Shown here one piece after another: positions 22,376 through 31,104 of a DNA stretch of 40,020 nt. The stretch covers positions 1 to 40,020 of the forward strand of contig CAYOWK010000038.1 in NCBI GenBank assembly GCA_964407665.1, given 5' to 3'. Every line of letters starts with the position of its first letter. Positions within the stretch are counted from its first letter, which is position 1. A model generated the notes under the pieces. It made no database searches, was not told the origin of the DNA, and was given only the letters and a program-made list of their open reading frames with translations. This DNA is from CAYOWK01 sp964407665 (GTDB lineage Bacteria > Pseudomonadota > Alphaproteobacteria > Caulobacterales > Hyphomonadaceae). A program made the translations under genes and the position numbers.

Positions 22376-22936
22376 CTAGACCGTCATCTTCTGTTCTTCG
22401 CGCATGGCTGCGCCTTCCTTGAAGACCTGCGCCAGAACGACCAGGGTCAGCACGGAGAACCAGACGGAGAGGTTCACGGTGAGGTTCACGGCCAACTCCT
22501 TCTGTTCGGGGGCGCCGAGCACGGATAGCAGGAATCCGGCCAGGAGGTTTACGCACATGCGGACAATCTCGACGATAGCCAGAACCAGCGCGATGGCCCG
22601 TAGACGCCGCGCGTTCTCCGGAACGAACGGGTCGCCCTCGACCAGGGTTTCAAAGACGCCCCTGAGATAGGCGCACACGAACATCACGCCCACGCACAGG
22701 ATCGTGCCGTTGATCGTCCAGATGACGATTTCGCGGGGATCGTCGATGACGATGCGCTCAAAGCCGCCAATGGCGTTCTCGCCCTGCAGCATCGCGAACA
22801 GCGAGATGGCCGTGATGATCCAGATGAAACCCAGCATCGCACAGGCGATGACCCAGGCGACGTCGACGGCAAGCTTGAGGAAGGAGGATATCGATCCGCG
22901 TCCGATTACCCGCATCGGCATGTCCAAGTCGTACAT
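22376..22936 (-). CDS. DUF2975 membrane protein
   Basis: A 186-residue integral membrane protein with four predicted membrane segments: SFLKLAVDVAWVIACAMLGFIWII, IVIWTINGTILCVGVMFVCAYL, AIALVLAIVEIVRMCVNLLAGFLL and LSVWFSVLTLVVLAQVF. The loop FVPENARRLRAIALVL after the second is the family hallmark. The ATG at 22936 is used, but an in-frame ATG at 22921 (beginning MPMRVIGRG) or a TTG at 22948 are alternatives and none has a strong ribosome site. It is directly followed by the XRE regulator gene. Confidence 0.88.
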   Translation of the reverse strand: MYDLDMPMRVIGRGSISSFLKLAVDVAWVIACAMLGFIWIITAISLFAMLQGENAIGGFERIVIDDPREIVIWTINGTILCVGVMFVCAYLRGVFETLVEGDPFVPENARRLRAIALVLAIVEIVRMCVNLLAGFLLSVLGAPEQKELAVNLTVNLSVWFSVLTLVVLAQVFKEGAAMREEQKMTV

Positions 22937-23111
22937 CCTTGCTTTCAATCCAGACCGCAGCCGCCTGTCTGGTTGTATCCGTCCAACGCGCTCGCAGACG
23001 CGTATACCGCCAGAAGGGTTGCCAGAGGTGAACTTGTCTGGCGGAATTCAATTGCACCATATCGACTTTCGATAATATCGTCCATCCCCGCAACAAGAGA
23101 CCCGTTGACGC

Positions 23112-23714
23112 ATGTCCCGGAGACGCCTCGAACCCGGCCCGCTGCTGGCCGCGACCCACAATCCGGGCAAGGTCCGGGAGCTGATTGCACTGCTTGAGCC
23201 GCTCGGTTTCATCGTGACGTCGGCCGCCGAACTCGACCTGCCGGAGCCCGAGGAGACAGAGGCGACCTTCACGGGCAACGCCGAACTCAAGGCGCTCGCC
23301 GCGGCGCGGGCGTCGGGCCGGGTGGCGCTGGCGGACGATTCCGGGATGGCGGTCACGGCGCTGGGCGGCGAGCCCGGGATCTACTCGGCAAGATGGGCGG
23401 GGCCGGAGAAGGATTTCCGCGCCGCGATGGAGCGGGTCGAGCGCGAGCTGGCCGGCAATGCCGACCGTTCGGCGAAATTCGTTTGCGTGCTGTCGCTGGC
23501 CTGGCCGGACGGACACTGCGAGAGCTTTCATGGCGAAATCGAAGGTCAGCTGGTCTGGCCGCCGCGCGGCGACAGAGGGTTCGGATACGATCCGATGTTC
23601 GTTGCGGCAGGGGAGAGGGAAACCTTCGGCGAAATGGACCCTGACAGGAAACATGCCATGAGCCACAGGGCGGTCGCGTTCCGGAAATTCGAGGCCTGGC
23701 TCGGCGGGACCTAA
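23112..23714 (+). CDS. rdgB: RdgB/HAM1 inosine/xanthosine triphosphate pyrophosphatase
   Basis: RdgB removes ITP, dITP and XTP from the nucleotide pool. The 200-residue protein has LLAATHNPGKVRELIALL at the N-terminus, ALADDSGMAVTALGGEPGIYSARWAG in the middle and RGDRGFGYDPMFVAAGERETFGEMDPDRKHAMSHRAVAF at the C-terminus, all diagnostic. It is normally found with rph and hemW in alphaproteobacteria; here the order is kept but both junctions carry extra genes. Confidence 0.97.
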   Translation: MSRRRLEPGPLLAATHNPGKVRELIALLEPLGFIVTSAAELDLPEPEETEATFTGNAELKALAAARASGRVALADDSGMAVTALGGEPGIYSARWAGPEKDFRAAMERVERELAGNADRSAKFVCVLSLAWPDGHCESFHGEIEGQLVWPPRGDRGFGYDPMFVAAGERETFGEMDPDRKHAMSHRAVAFRKFEAWLGGT

Positions 23715-23821
23715 GCTGCGACGGGTTGCCGCATTTTCGGGCCGCTGGTAGGTAATTCCTTCAGGTTTTTGCGGCTTCCCTTAACAACAGACGGGCGCTG
23801 GCAGGCCCCGGGGCAAGTGGT

Positions 23822-24220
23822 ATGTCGAAACTCCAGTCGGTTCTGATCGTCGACGACAACGAGCGGTGTCTTGAAGTCATGTCGCTGGCGTTCGAATCCA
23901 CGGGATCCGTGCGGGTCTCGTGCGAGCAGGATCCGGAACGCGCCGTCGACCGGATCCGGAAAGACGCCCCCGATCTCGTGATGCTGGACGTCAAGATGCC
24001 CAAGCTCAACGGTTTCGACGTGTTGACCCAGATCCGGGGGGCCGGAATCCGGACGCCGGTGGTGATGTGTTCGGGATCAAACCTCCAGCAGGATGTGAAT
24101 CGCGCCTACGAGACAGGGTGCAACGGGTTCATGGAAAAGCCGACGTCGCTGGTTGCGTACCAGGAACTTGCAGGATCCGTCGTCTCCTACTGGAGACTCA
24201 GCGAACTGCCCCAGGGGTGA
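23822..24220 (+). CDS. single-domain response regulator
   Basis: A 132-residue lone receiver domain without an output domain. The acidic pair in LIVDDNERC (11-12), the phospho-acceptor Asp56 in VMLDVKMP, Ser84 in MCSGSN and Lys106 in EKPTS are in place. The stop overlaps a possible GTG start of the following histidine kinase (GTGA at 24217), so the pair is co-translated and almost surely a cognate system. With no output domain it probably works by protein contact or phosphorelay. Confidence 0.93.
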   Translation: MSKLQSVLIVDDNERCLEVMSLAFESTGSVRVSCEQDPERAVDRIRKDAPDLVMLDVKMPKLNGFDVLTQIRGAGIRTPVVMCSGSNLQQDVNRAYETGCNGFMEKPTSLVAYQELAGSVVSYWRLSELPQG

Positions 24221-24237
24221 CAGGCTCCGGTTCGGAC

Positions 24238-25857
24238 ATGGACAGCGGCGGCGCGGCGCGTGAAGGCTGGTCGATCTCGCGCGCCTGGACCATGATCGAG
24301 GTCCATGCGGTGTTTATCGGCTCCATCGCAGCCGTCGTCCTGTTCGTCGGGTGGGGGTTCGGCTTCGAGCCTGCCAAGACGCTGCTGCCGGGCTTCCCGA
24401 CCATGAAGGCCGTGACGGCCCTGTCGGTCATGCTGCTGTCCCTGAGCTGCCTCACGTCGCTGCGGATGTCGCGCAGCGCAAAGGCGCTCTCCATTGTGAC
24501 GGCGCTGGCCGTTCCTGTAATCCTGTTGCTGATGTTCCTGCTGGTGCCGCCGGAACTGGAGTTCACGGGCTGGACCACCGTTCCTTCCGAGGGAACGGCG
24601 CTCTGCCTGTCGCTGGCCGCAGTCTCCTGCATGCTGATCACGCTGCGGCCTGCCTGGGGGATTGCAATCGCCTGCCTCGCGCTGACCAGCGCCGCGCCGG
24701 CCCTCTACAGGATCTTCGCGCTGCTGTTGTTCAGCGGCGCGCCGACGTCCTCGCCCAGCCCCCTCGACACCATGGCGCTGCCGACGGCCACGCTTGTCTT
24801 CTGGTTCAACCTCGCGTGCATCCTGATGCATCCGGCGCTGGGTTTCCGGGCGGCGATCTTCAAGCGCAGCCTGCGCGGGCGGATGCTGCGGCAGATCATT
24901 CCGGTCGTCTGCCTGCTGCCTATCGTGGCGGCGGCGGCGAGCCTTGCCCTGTCGCTGATGTTCGGCTGGCCGGTGGAGGTTCTGCTGGCTGCGGCGGCGA
25001 CTCTCAGCGTCATTTTCGGGACTGGAGCTGTCTGGCGGATTTCCGCGCTGCTGGAACAGCTGCAGGCCGAAGCCAACGAGCATGCAGCCAGTCTGTCGCG
25101 CGCCAACGAGGCGCTCGAGCGGTACGCAAGCACGGCTGCCCATGACCTGAAGGCGCCGGCCCGTCATGTTCTGGTCTACACCGACTATCTCGACCAGGCG
25201 GTGGCGCGGGGCGACATGGAGGGCATCCGCAAGTTTGCGAAACGCATCCGTGAATCCGCAGCCGACATGCCGCCGATGGTCGACCGGATGCTGGCCTACT
25301 CGCGCTCGGCCTACAGCAAGCTACACATGTCGGAGACCAAGCTGAGCGAGCTTGTGCAGGCCGCAGGCACGATGATGGAGGACGACATCAAGGCGGCGGG
25401 AGCCCGGATCGCCCTCGGCAGCGACGTACGTCTTGCCTGCGACCCGTCGCTTGCGACGACCGTGCTCCAGAACCTGATTGCAAACAGCCTGCGCAACGCC
25501 CGCAGGGGCGTGCCGCCGGAGATCACCATCGATGCATCGCCGGAAGGCGCCTACTGCCGGATCAGCGTGGCGGACAATGGCACGGGCTTCGACCCCCGCC
25601 TTGCGGGGCTGGTGTTCAATCCGCTGGCGCGAACGCCGGGATCGGCGGAGGAGGGGCTCGGCATTGGCCTCGCCACCTGCCGCACCATCGTGCAGAGCCA
25701 TGGCGGACGGATCCGGATCGAACCGACCACCGGAAGCGGGGCAATCGTCGAGTTCACCCTGCCGCTTGCCGAGAGCGAACTGCGCGAGCGGGGCCCGCTC
25801 TGGAAACAGCTGACAGGCATCCGCTGGCTGGGCGCCCGCCTGTCGGCTGGCGATTGA
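24238..25857 (+). CDS. membrane histidine kinase with multi-helix N-terminal region
   Basis: A 539-residue sensor kinase. The first 265 residues hold about seven or eight hydrophobic helices with no large periplasmic domain, including FPTMKAVTALSVMLLSLSCL, a pattern seen in integral-membrane sensory modules. A short coiled linker leads to HisKA (YASTAAHDLKAPARH, His302), then HATPase with QNLIANSLRNARRG, VADNGTGFDP and EEGLGIGLATCRTIVQSHGG. Either ATG 24238 or the overlapping GTG 24217 could be the start. It forms a unit with the single-domain regulator upstream. The signal is unknown; a membrane or quinone-linked cue is only a guess. Confidence 0.9.
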   Translation: MDSGGAAREGWSISRAWTMIEVHAVFIGSIAAVVLFVGWGFGFEPAKTLLPGFPTMKAVTALSVMLLSLSCLTSLRMSRSAKALSIVTALAVPVILLLMFLLVPPELEFTGWTTVPSEGTALCLSLAAVSCMLITLRPAWGIAIACLALTSAAPALYRIFALLLFSGAPTSSPSPLDTMALPTATLVFWFNLACILMHPALGFRAAIFKRSLRGRMLRQIIPVVCLLPIVAAAASLALSLMFGWPVEVLLAAAATLSVIFGTGAVWRISALLEQLQAEANEHAASLSRANEALERYASTAAHDLKAPARHVLVYTDYLDQAVARGDMEGIRKFAKRIRESAADMPPMVDRMLAYSRSAYSKLHMSETKLSELVQAAGTMMEDDIKAAGARIALGSDVRLACDPSLATTVLQNLIANSLRNARRGVPPEITIDASPEGAYCRISVADNGTGFDPRLAGLVFNPLARTPGSAEEGLGIGLATCRTIVQSHGGRIRIEPTTGSGAIVEFTLPLAESELRERGPLWKQLTGIRWLGARLSAGD

Positions 25858-25890
25858 CGGCGTGCGGCCAAAGGCTCATTGCGGCGGCCG

Positions 25891-27081
25891 ATGGACACCC
25901 AGAGCTCCCAGTCTGAAGCGCCGGTGGCGGCAGATCCCGCATTCGATCCCGCGCGCGGATTCGGCGTCTACATCCACTGGCCGTACTGCACGCACATCTG
26001 CCCCTACTGCGATTTCAACGTCTACGCCGCAAAGAGCCGGGACAACGGCCCCCTGCTCGAGGCGATCCTTGTGGACCTGGCCGGGTGGCGCGAGCGCACG
26101 GGGCCGCGCGGCGTCGACTCGGTCTTCCTTGGCGGCGGTACGCCGTCCCTTCTGGGTGGAGACGCCATCGCGAGCCTGCTGCAGCGGATCGACGGGCTGT
26201 GGGGCGTTCGCGACGGGGCGGAGATCACGATCGAGGCCAATCCCGACGAGCGCGAACGGTTCCGCGACTTCGCCGCCGCCGGCGTCAATCGCCTTTCGGT
26301 CGGCGTCCAGTCGCTCGACGACGCAAGGCTGAAATTCCTCGGGCGGACGCATGCAGCCGACGAGGCGGTCCGGGCGCTTGAGGCCGGGCGGGGGCTGTTC
26401 CGGTCCGTGTCGGCGGACATGATCTATGCGCTTCCCGGCGAGACGCCCGACGGGTGGCGCGCCGAGCTGGACCGGGTGCTGGGGCTCGATGTCGATCACC
26501 TGTCGCTCTACGAGCTCTCGATTGAGCCAGGGGCGGCCTTTGCCTACGCCGTCAGGCGAGGGGAGTGGGCGCCGCTGGATGATGACCGCGCGGCCGATCT
26601 CTATGAACTGACCCAGGAGATGACGACTGCTGCAGGACTGCAGGCGTACGAGGTCTCCAACCACGCGCGGTCCGCCGCCCATGAATCACGGCACAACCGG
26701 ATCTACTGGCGATCCGGCGACTGGGTCGGGGCAGGGCCCGGCGCGCACGGGCGGCTGACCGCGGGCGGCGCCCGGATCGCGACGACGGCTGCCGACCGCC
26801 CGGGCGACTACATGAAGCTGGTCAGAGAGGGCGGGGTCGGTTTTCGCGATCCCGAGCGCCTGTCCGCGCTCGACCGGTCGCGGGAGGCTGTCGCCATGGG
26901 CCTGCGGCTTGCGGAGGGGATGGCGCTATCCGAGCTGGACGCAGCTGGCGCACGCACGTCCGGGCCGGAGATCGATGATCTGGTAGAGGGCGGCCGGATC
27001 CGGATCGAGAACGGGCGGCTGGTGTTAACCGTGTCGGGCCGTCTGGCGACCGACCGGGTCGCCGCGATCCTCGCCCCCTGA
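25891..27081 (+). CDS. hemW: HemW, radical SAM haem chaperone
   Basis: HemW is a radical SAM protein related to HemN and thought to deliver haem to respiratory enzymes. The 396-residue protein has YIHWPYCTHICPYCDFNVY with the three cluster cysteines at about 33, 37 and 40, followed by Phe as in HemW and not the HemN Cys. SVFLGGGTPSLL, EITIEANPDE, RLSVGVQSLDD, YALPGETPDGWRAELD and YEVSNHARSAAHESRHNRIYW are diagnostic. The ATG at 25891 gives the usual start; it has only a weak ribosome site. The kinase gene ends 33 bases before. Confidence 0.95.
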   Translation: MDTQSSQSEAPVAADPAFDPARGFGVYIHWPYCTHICPYCDFNVYAAKSRDNGPLLEAILVDLAGWRERTGPRGVDSVFLGGGTPSLLGGDAIASLLQRIDGLWGVRDGAEITIEANPDERERFRDFAAAGVNRLSVGVQSLDDARLKFLGRTHAADEAVRALEAGRGLFRSVSADMIYALPGETPDGWRAELDRVLGLDVDHLSLYELSIEPGAAFAYAVRRGEWAPLDDDRAADLYELTQEMTTAAGLQAYEVSNHARSAAHESRHNRIYWRSGDWVGAGPGAHGRLTAGGARIATTAADRPGDYMKLVREGGVGFRDPERLSALDRSREAVAMGLRLAEGMALSELDAAGARTSGPEIDDLVEGGRIRIENGRLVLTVSGRLATDRVAAILAP

Positions 27082-27153
27082 GGCGGGACACGTCCTGCGG
27101 CACGAATCTTGTGGAGCAGCAGGTGCGCCTGAGGGCGTCTTGGAGATGCTGTG

Positions 27154-28686
27154 ATGAAAGCTGCAGAAACACGACCCGATGTGGGGCTTCGCGCAAGCCT
27201 GGGTCGTATCGATCTGGCCCGTATCGAGACATGGCTGTTCGCCATTCTCGTTGTTTCAACGCTGGTCGCCTTCGCGCGGTTCATCACGCGGGGGACTTAC
27301 TTCGACGAGATGTTCACCCTCGCCATGACGGCGAAGGAGGTCTCGTTCCCGACCTTCCTGCATCTGCTCAGCCTTGATGTTCACCCGGCGGGATACTTCC
27401 TGCTGGTGTATCCGATCGAGCACCTCGGCCTCGACGCCCTGCCGGCGCTGCGGTTCGTCAACCTGATCGGGGTTCCTATCGTCGTCTGGGCGGTCCTGTT
27501 CGCCGAGCGCAACGGCGTGATGACGCGCCAGCAGTCGATCATTCTCGGCGCGCTTTGCCTCTCCTCCTACATCTTCCTCGCGAACTTCGGAGAGATGCGC
27601 GCCTACTTCATCATGGCCTGCGCCTCGGTCGCTCTCTCGGTGGTGTGGCTGGTGCTCGCGAAGTCGACGGAGGCCGGAGTGATGGCCACGCGCGGCAAGC
27701 TGATCGCCTGGGCCGCCATGATCCTTCTGATGTCGAACCTCCACTATTACGGCGCGATCCTGTCTGGTGTGATGACCCTGGCGCTGCTGATCGACTACGC
27801 GCGGACCCGCTCCTGGGTCGCGGCGATCCAGCTTGCGATCGTCTCGCTTCTGGCCGTTGCGCCAGCGGCGGCGCTCTGCCTCGTCCAGATGGGCCGTCAG
27901 CCGGAATCGTTCTGGATCACAACCACCACCTTCCAGGCGATGTTCCTGATGCTCGACGTCGTCCGCGACGCCATCGTCAACAACCTTGCCGTCTTCGCCC
28001 TGGCCTTCGTGGCCCTGATCGGTCTGATCGAGCGCCGCCGGTTCGTGGGCCCCGACCGTTCGGCGGTCATCATGATGGTGGTCATCGCCGGCTTCTTCGG
28101 GGTTGTACTGGCCATGAACATGGTGGTCCCGATGGTGGTCTGGCGCTATCTCACGCCGGTGATCGGGCCGCTGCTTGTGGTGGCGACCATGCTCGCCGTG
28201 CGCCCCGGCGCGCCGAAGTTCGCCGCCTCGGCAATCCTGGTCTGCGCCATCCTCGCCTCGGCGCAGGCGGCTGTCCTCAACAAGCACGGCCGTGGCGGCT
28301 GGGAAGCCAGCGCCGAGCTGGTGGTCGCGAAGGTCCAGGCCTGCCCGTCGACGCGCGTCTTCGCGATGTGGGATCTGGGCCCCGGCATCAATGGCGAGCT
28401 CGCCAGCGTGGCCTACAAGAAGGGCTATGAGCTGATGGCCGAGAAGTACGGCATCAACCTCGAAAGCATCACGCTGAACAGCGTTGTGCCTGCGGGCTAC
28501 GCCTGCCCGAACATCTACTGGAGCGCCCACGCCCCGTCGCAGGCGCAGGCCAATGCCGCACCGGAGACCGTTCTCGAAGCCAGCCTGCTGACGGCGGAAG
28601 GCGAAAGCTGGGTCGAATATACCGACAGCGGCGCGGTGGTCATGGTCGCCCGGGAGCGTCCCCGCCACCAGGCGGCGGCTCACTAG
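27154..28686 (+). CDS. GT39/ArnT-like membrane glycosyltransferase
   Basis: A 510-residue polytopic membrane protein with about ten or eleven membrane segments and a C-terminal periplasmic part of about 130 residues. After the first helix comes RGTYFDEMFTLAM with the acidic DE motif, and HPAGYFLLVYPIEHLGLDALPALRFVNL follows; both match the PMT/ArnT-like GT-C fold that uses polyprenyl-linked sugars. The C-terminal region has three cysteines. ATG 27154 follows GGAG by eight bases. It probably adds a sugar to an envelope lipid or protein, but acceptor and donor are unknown. A clear terminator follows. Confidence 0.8.
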   Translation: MKAAETRPDVGLRASLGRIDLARIETWLFAILVVSTLVAFARFITRGTYFDEMFTLAMTAKEVSFPTFLHLLSLDVHPAGYFLLVYPIEHLGLDALPALRFVNLIGVPIVVWAVLFAERNGVMTRQQSIILGALCLSSYIFLANFGEMRAYFIMACASVALSVVWLVLAKSTEAGVMATRGKLIAWAAMILLMSNLHYYGAILSGVMTLALLIDYARTRSWVAAIQLAIVSLLAVAPAAALCLVQMGRQPESFWITTTTFQAMFLMLDVVRDAIVNNLAVFALAFVALIGLIERRRFVGPDRSAVIMMVVIAGFFGVVLAMNMVVPMVVWRYLTPVIGPLLVVATMLAVRPGAPKFAASAILVCAILASAQAAVLNKHGRGGWEASAELVVAKVQACPSTRVFAMWDLGPGINGELASVAYKKGYELMAEKYGINLESITLNSVVPAGYACPNIYWSAHAPSQAQANAAPETVLEASLLTAEGESWVEYTDSGAVVMVARERPRHQAAAH

Positions 28687-28711
28687 GCTCTTGCCTCACG
28701 GCGACACCGTC

Positions 28712-28738
28712 AGCGGACAGCCCACAAGGCTGTCCGCT
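28712..28738. terminator. strong bidirectional intrinsic terminator
   Basis: AGCGGACAGCC (28712-28722) and GGCTGTCCGCT (28728-28738) form a perfect 11-bp stem with loop CACAA, followed by TTTCGCGTT on the plus strand. It lies exactly between the convergent glycosyltransferase and LpoA-like genes. Confidence 0.85.
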
Positions 28739-28744
28739 TTCGCG

Positions 28745-30037
28745 TTATGAGCCAGGTACGAAAACAGTCAGGGCGGGGGAGACGACCTTCACGCCGCCGC
28801 CATTCTGGACCTGCATCACCGAAAGCGCGCGGTCGTTGGATCCGTCGGCCTCGAAGCGGAAGAGCCCGTTGACGCCGTTCCAGCCCTCGCCGCGCTCGAT
28901 CATCGTGGCGTCCAGCCGGCCCAGCTTGGCCAGCGTCGCGGCCATGGCGCCGGCGTCGTAGCCGAATCCGGCAAGGCGCGGCGGAGCCTCGCCGTAGAGC
29001 GTCCGGTAGCGCGCCTCAAAGTCAGCGACGACCTGCGGATCGGGCGCCGGGAAGGCGCCGCCGAACAGCGCCGGTTCCCGCCAGACGTCTGGATCGTTCC
29101 AGGCGCCGGTGCCGAGGAACTTCACCTGACGCAGGTTCACGTCGAAGTAGGGCAGGAGGGACGCGACCGTGCGCAGCTGCACGCCGCGCTCGGGGATCAG
29201 GACGGCGACCTTGCCCGGGTTGGCCGCGTTCTCGGCCTTGACCACGGCGGCGAGCCGGCGCGCCTCGGCCTGCGGCGAGGAGTTGCCGGGCGTGTAGTAT
29301 TCGACCGAGATGACCAGGACGCCCTGTTCGGCGGCGGATGCACGCAGGGCGTCTTCCACCGCATGCCCGTAGGCCGAGTTCGGGCCGAACATCGCGATGC
29401 GTTGGACGCCCTGGGTTTTCGCCCACTCGACGATGCGGTCGACCTCGGAGGTCGGCGTCAGCGACACCAGATAGGCCCCCTTGCCGATGGCGGAGACGTC
29501 GGTGGAGAAAGTGAAGACCGGCGCGTTGCCCTGGCTGGCCTCGCTGGCCACAACCGGAACCTGCTGGGCGAAGACCGGGCCGATCACGGCGACGGCGCCA
29601 TCCTTGACGGCCTCTTTCGCAGCGGCCTCGACTGAGACAACGTCCGAGCCGGTATCGCGCGGCATCAGCACGACGTTGGTCGCGCCGACCTCGAACAGGG
29701 ACATCTGGATGGCGTTGAACATGCCCTGGGTCAGGCGGCGGACTTCAGGGTCCGTCGAGGAGAAGGGCAGAAGCACGGCCACGCGCTTGATGTCGGCGTT
29801 GCGCGCAAGGTGCTTGGGCGCGTAGGCCTGACGGCTATCGGCGTAGGGGTTTTCCCGGTAATCCTCCAGCGGAACGCCGGGGCGCGGCGGGCGGGTCGGA
29901 TCCGGACGCTGTGCGCCGCTGTAGGCGGGCGTGGTCGGCCGCGCCGGATTGTCGGCGCAACCGGCCAGAAGGGCGGCGGCGGCGGCGCCAGCGCCCAGCA
30001 TCATGCGGGTGCGGCGGAGGTGAGGTATCGATGGCAT
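28745..30037 (-). CDS. LpoA-like lipoprotein (penicillin-binding protein activator/periplasmic-binding fold)
   Basis: A 430-residue lipoprotein with lipobox LLAGC (Cys27), a Pro-rich linker (about 30-60) and a type I periplasmic-binding fold: KRVAVLLPFSSTDPEVRRLTQGMFNAIQMSLFE, AVAVIGPVFAQQVPVVASEAS, and later KVAVLIPERGVQLRTVASLLPYF and FLGTGAWNDPDV. This is the C-terminal domain type of E. coli LpoA, which activates PBP1a; the LpoA TPR domain is missing. It faces rsmI, with yraN and a BON lipoprotein following, the same set as at the E. coli lpoA locus, which supports the call. AAGGGG precedes the ATG at 30037; this ATG overlaps the rsmI start region on the other strand. Confidence 0.85.
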   Translation of the reverse strand: MPSIPHLRRTRMMLGAGAAAAALLAGCADNPARPTTPAYSGAQRPDPTRPPRPGVPLEDYRENPYADSRQAYAPKHLARNADIKRVAVLLPFSSTDPEVRRLTQGMFNAIQMSLFEVGATNVVLMPRDTGSDVVSVEAAAKEAVKDGAVAVIGPVFAQQVPVVASEASQGNAPVFTFSTDVSAIGKGAYLVSLTPTSEVDRIVEWAKTQGVQRIAMFGPNSAYGHAVEDALRASAAEQGVLVISVEYYTPGNSSPQAEARRLAAVVKAENAANPGKVAVLIPERGVQLRTVASLLPYFDVNLRQVKFLGTGAWNDPDVWREPALFGGAFPAPDPQVVADFEARYRTLYGEAPPRLAGFGYDAGAMAATLAKLGRLDATMIERGEGWNGVNGLFRFEADGSNDRALSVMQVQNGGGVKVVSPALTVFVPGS

Positions 30038-31104
30038 CTGCGACCCCTTCTGAAGATCCCGAGTCCAGCCCCGGGTCCGGCGTGTCGCTGGACGGCGGGG
30101 ACACTAGGCTTGAGCGTGAGTCGAGACAAGCAGCCCAAGGCGCCTGCGAGCCCGACCGTGAAGACCCTTCCGGCGATGCCGGTTTAGCTGGCTTAGAGGA
30201 AACTGCTGGCGGACCGGCAGGCGCTCCGCTGGCGCGGCGCGACCCCGGTCTCGCCCAGGGCCTCTATGTTGTTTCGACGCCGATCGGCAACCTCCGGGAC
30301 ATCACGCTGCGCGCCCTCGACATTCTCGCCTCGGTCGACTTCATCTGCGCGGAAGATACGCGCGTCACCGGCAAGCTGCTGCAGGCTTTTGGAGTATCGG
30401 CCCGGCTGCGGCCATATCATGACCATAACGGGGCGCATGTGCGCCCGGGCATCCTGTCAGAGCTGAAGAAGGGCGCGCGGGTCGCCCTCGTGTCCGACGC
30501 CGGGACGCCGCTTGTGTCCGATCCCGGCTTCAAGCTGGTGCGCGAAGCGCGCGAGCAGGGGATAGACGTGTGGCCAGCGCCCGGCGCGTCCGCGCTGCTG
30601 GCGGCGCTGGCGGCGGCCGGCCTGCCCAGCGACCGGTTCCTGTTTGCTGGCTTCCTGCCGCCGCGATCCGGGGCGCGCAGGACCGAGCTGGAAGCGCTGG
30701 CAGGCGTGGACGCGACGCTTGTTTTCTATGAGGGGCCGTCGCGCCTGGCAGAGTGCCTGTCCGATATGGCCGATGTTCTGGGGCTTCGCGAAGCGGCGGT
30801 CGCCCGCGAACTGACCAAGCGTTTCGAGGAGGTCCGGCGCGGCGGGCTGGCCGAGCTGGCCGCCCACTATGCCGAAGCGGGGCCGCCGAGGGGTGAGGTT
30901 GTGGTGGTGGTGGGGCCGCCTCAACGCGGCCTGCCGGTGTCCGCCGAGGGGCTGGACGCCGCCATCCTCGCGGCGGATGCGGCCCGTCCGGTGAAGGTCA
31001 TTGCCGCCGAGATCGCCGAGCGCTTCGGCATGAAGCGGCGCGATGTCTATGAGCGCGCGCTGCAGCTCCGGCAGGCCGGAGGCGGCGATAGCGACGCGGA
31101 GTAG
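30031..31104 (+). CDS. rsmI: 16S rRNA 2'-O-ribose methyltransferase RsmI
   Basis: RsmI methylates C1402 of 16S rRNA. The conserved tetrapyrrole-methylase-like core starts near residue 76 with GLYVVSTPIGNLRDITLRALDIL, then CAEDTRVTGKLLQ, RLRPYHDHN, ALVSDAGTPLVSDPGF, PGASALLAALAAAGLPSDRFLFAGFLP and FYEGPSRLAECLSDM. About 75 low-complexity, acidic residues precede the core, which is unusually long. No ATG, GTG or TTG lies in frame close to the core, and ATG 30031 has GAGG five bases upstream, so the extension is probably real. The start codon region overlaps that of the divergent LpoA-like gene. The 3' end overlaps yraN. Confidence 0.93.
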   Translation: MASATPSEDPESSPGSGVSLDGGDTRLERESRQAAQGACEPDREDPSGDAGLAGLEETAGGPAGAPLARRDPGLAQGLYVVSTPIGNLRDITLRALDILASVDFICAEDTRVTGKLLQAFGVSARLRPYHDHNGAHVRPGILSELKKGARVALVSDAGTPLVSDPGFKLVREAREQGIDVWPAPGASALLAALAAAGLPSDRFLFAGFLPPRSGARRTELEALAGVDATLVFYEGPSRLAECLSDMADVLGLREAAVARELTKRFEEVRRGGLAELAAHYAEAGPPRGEVVVVVGPPQRGLPVSAEGLDAAILAADAARPVKVIAAEIAERFGMKRRDVYERALQLRQAGGGDSDAE

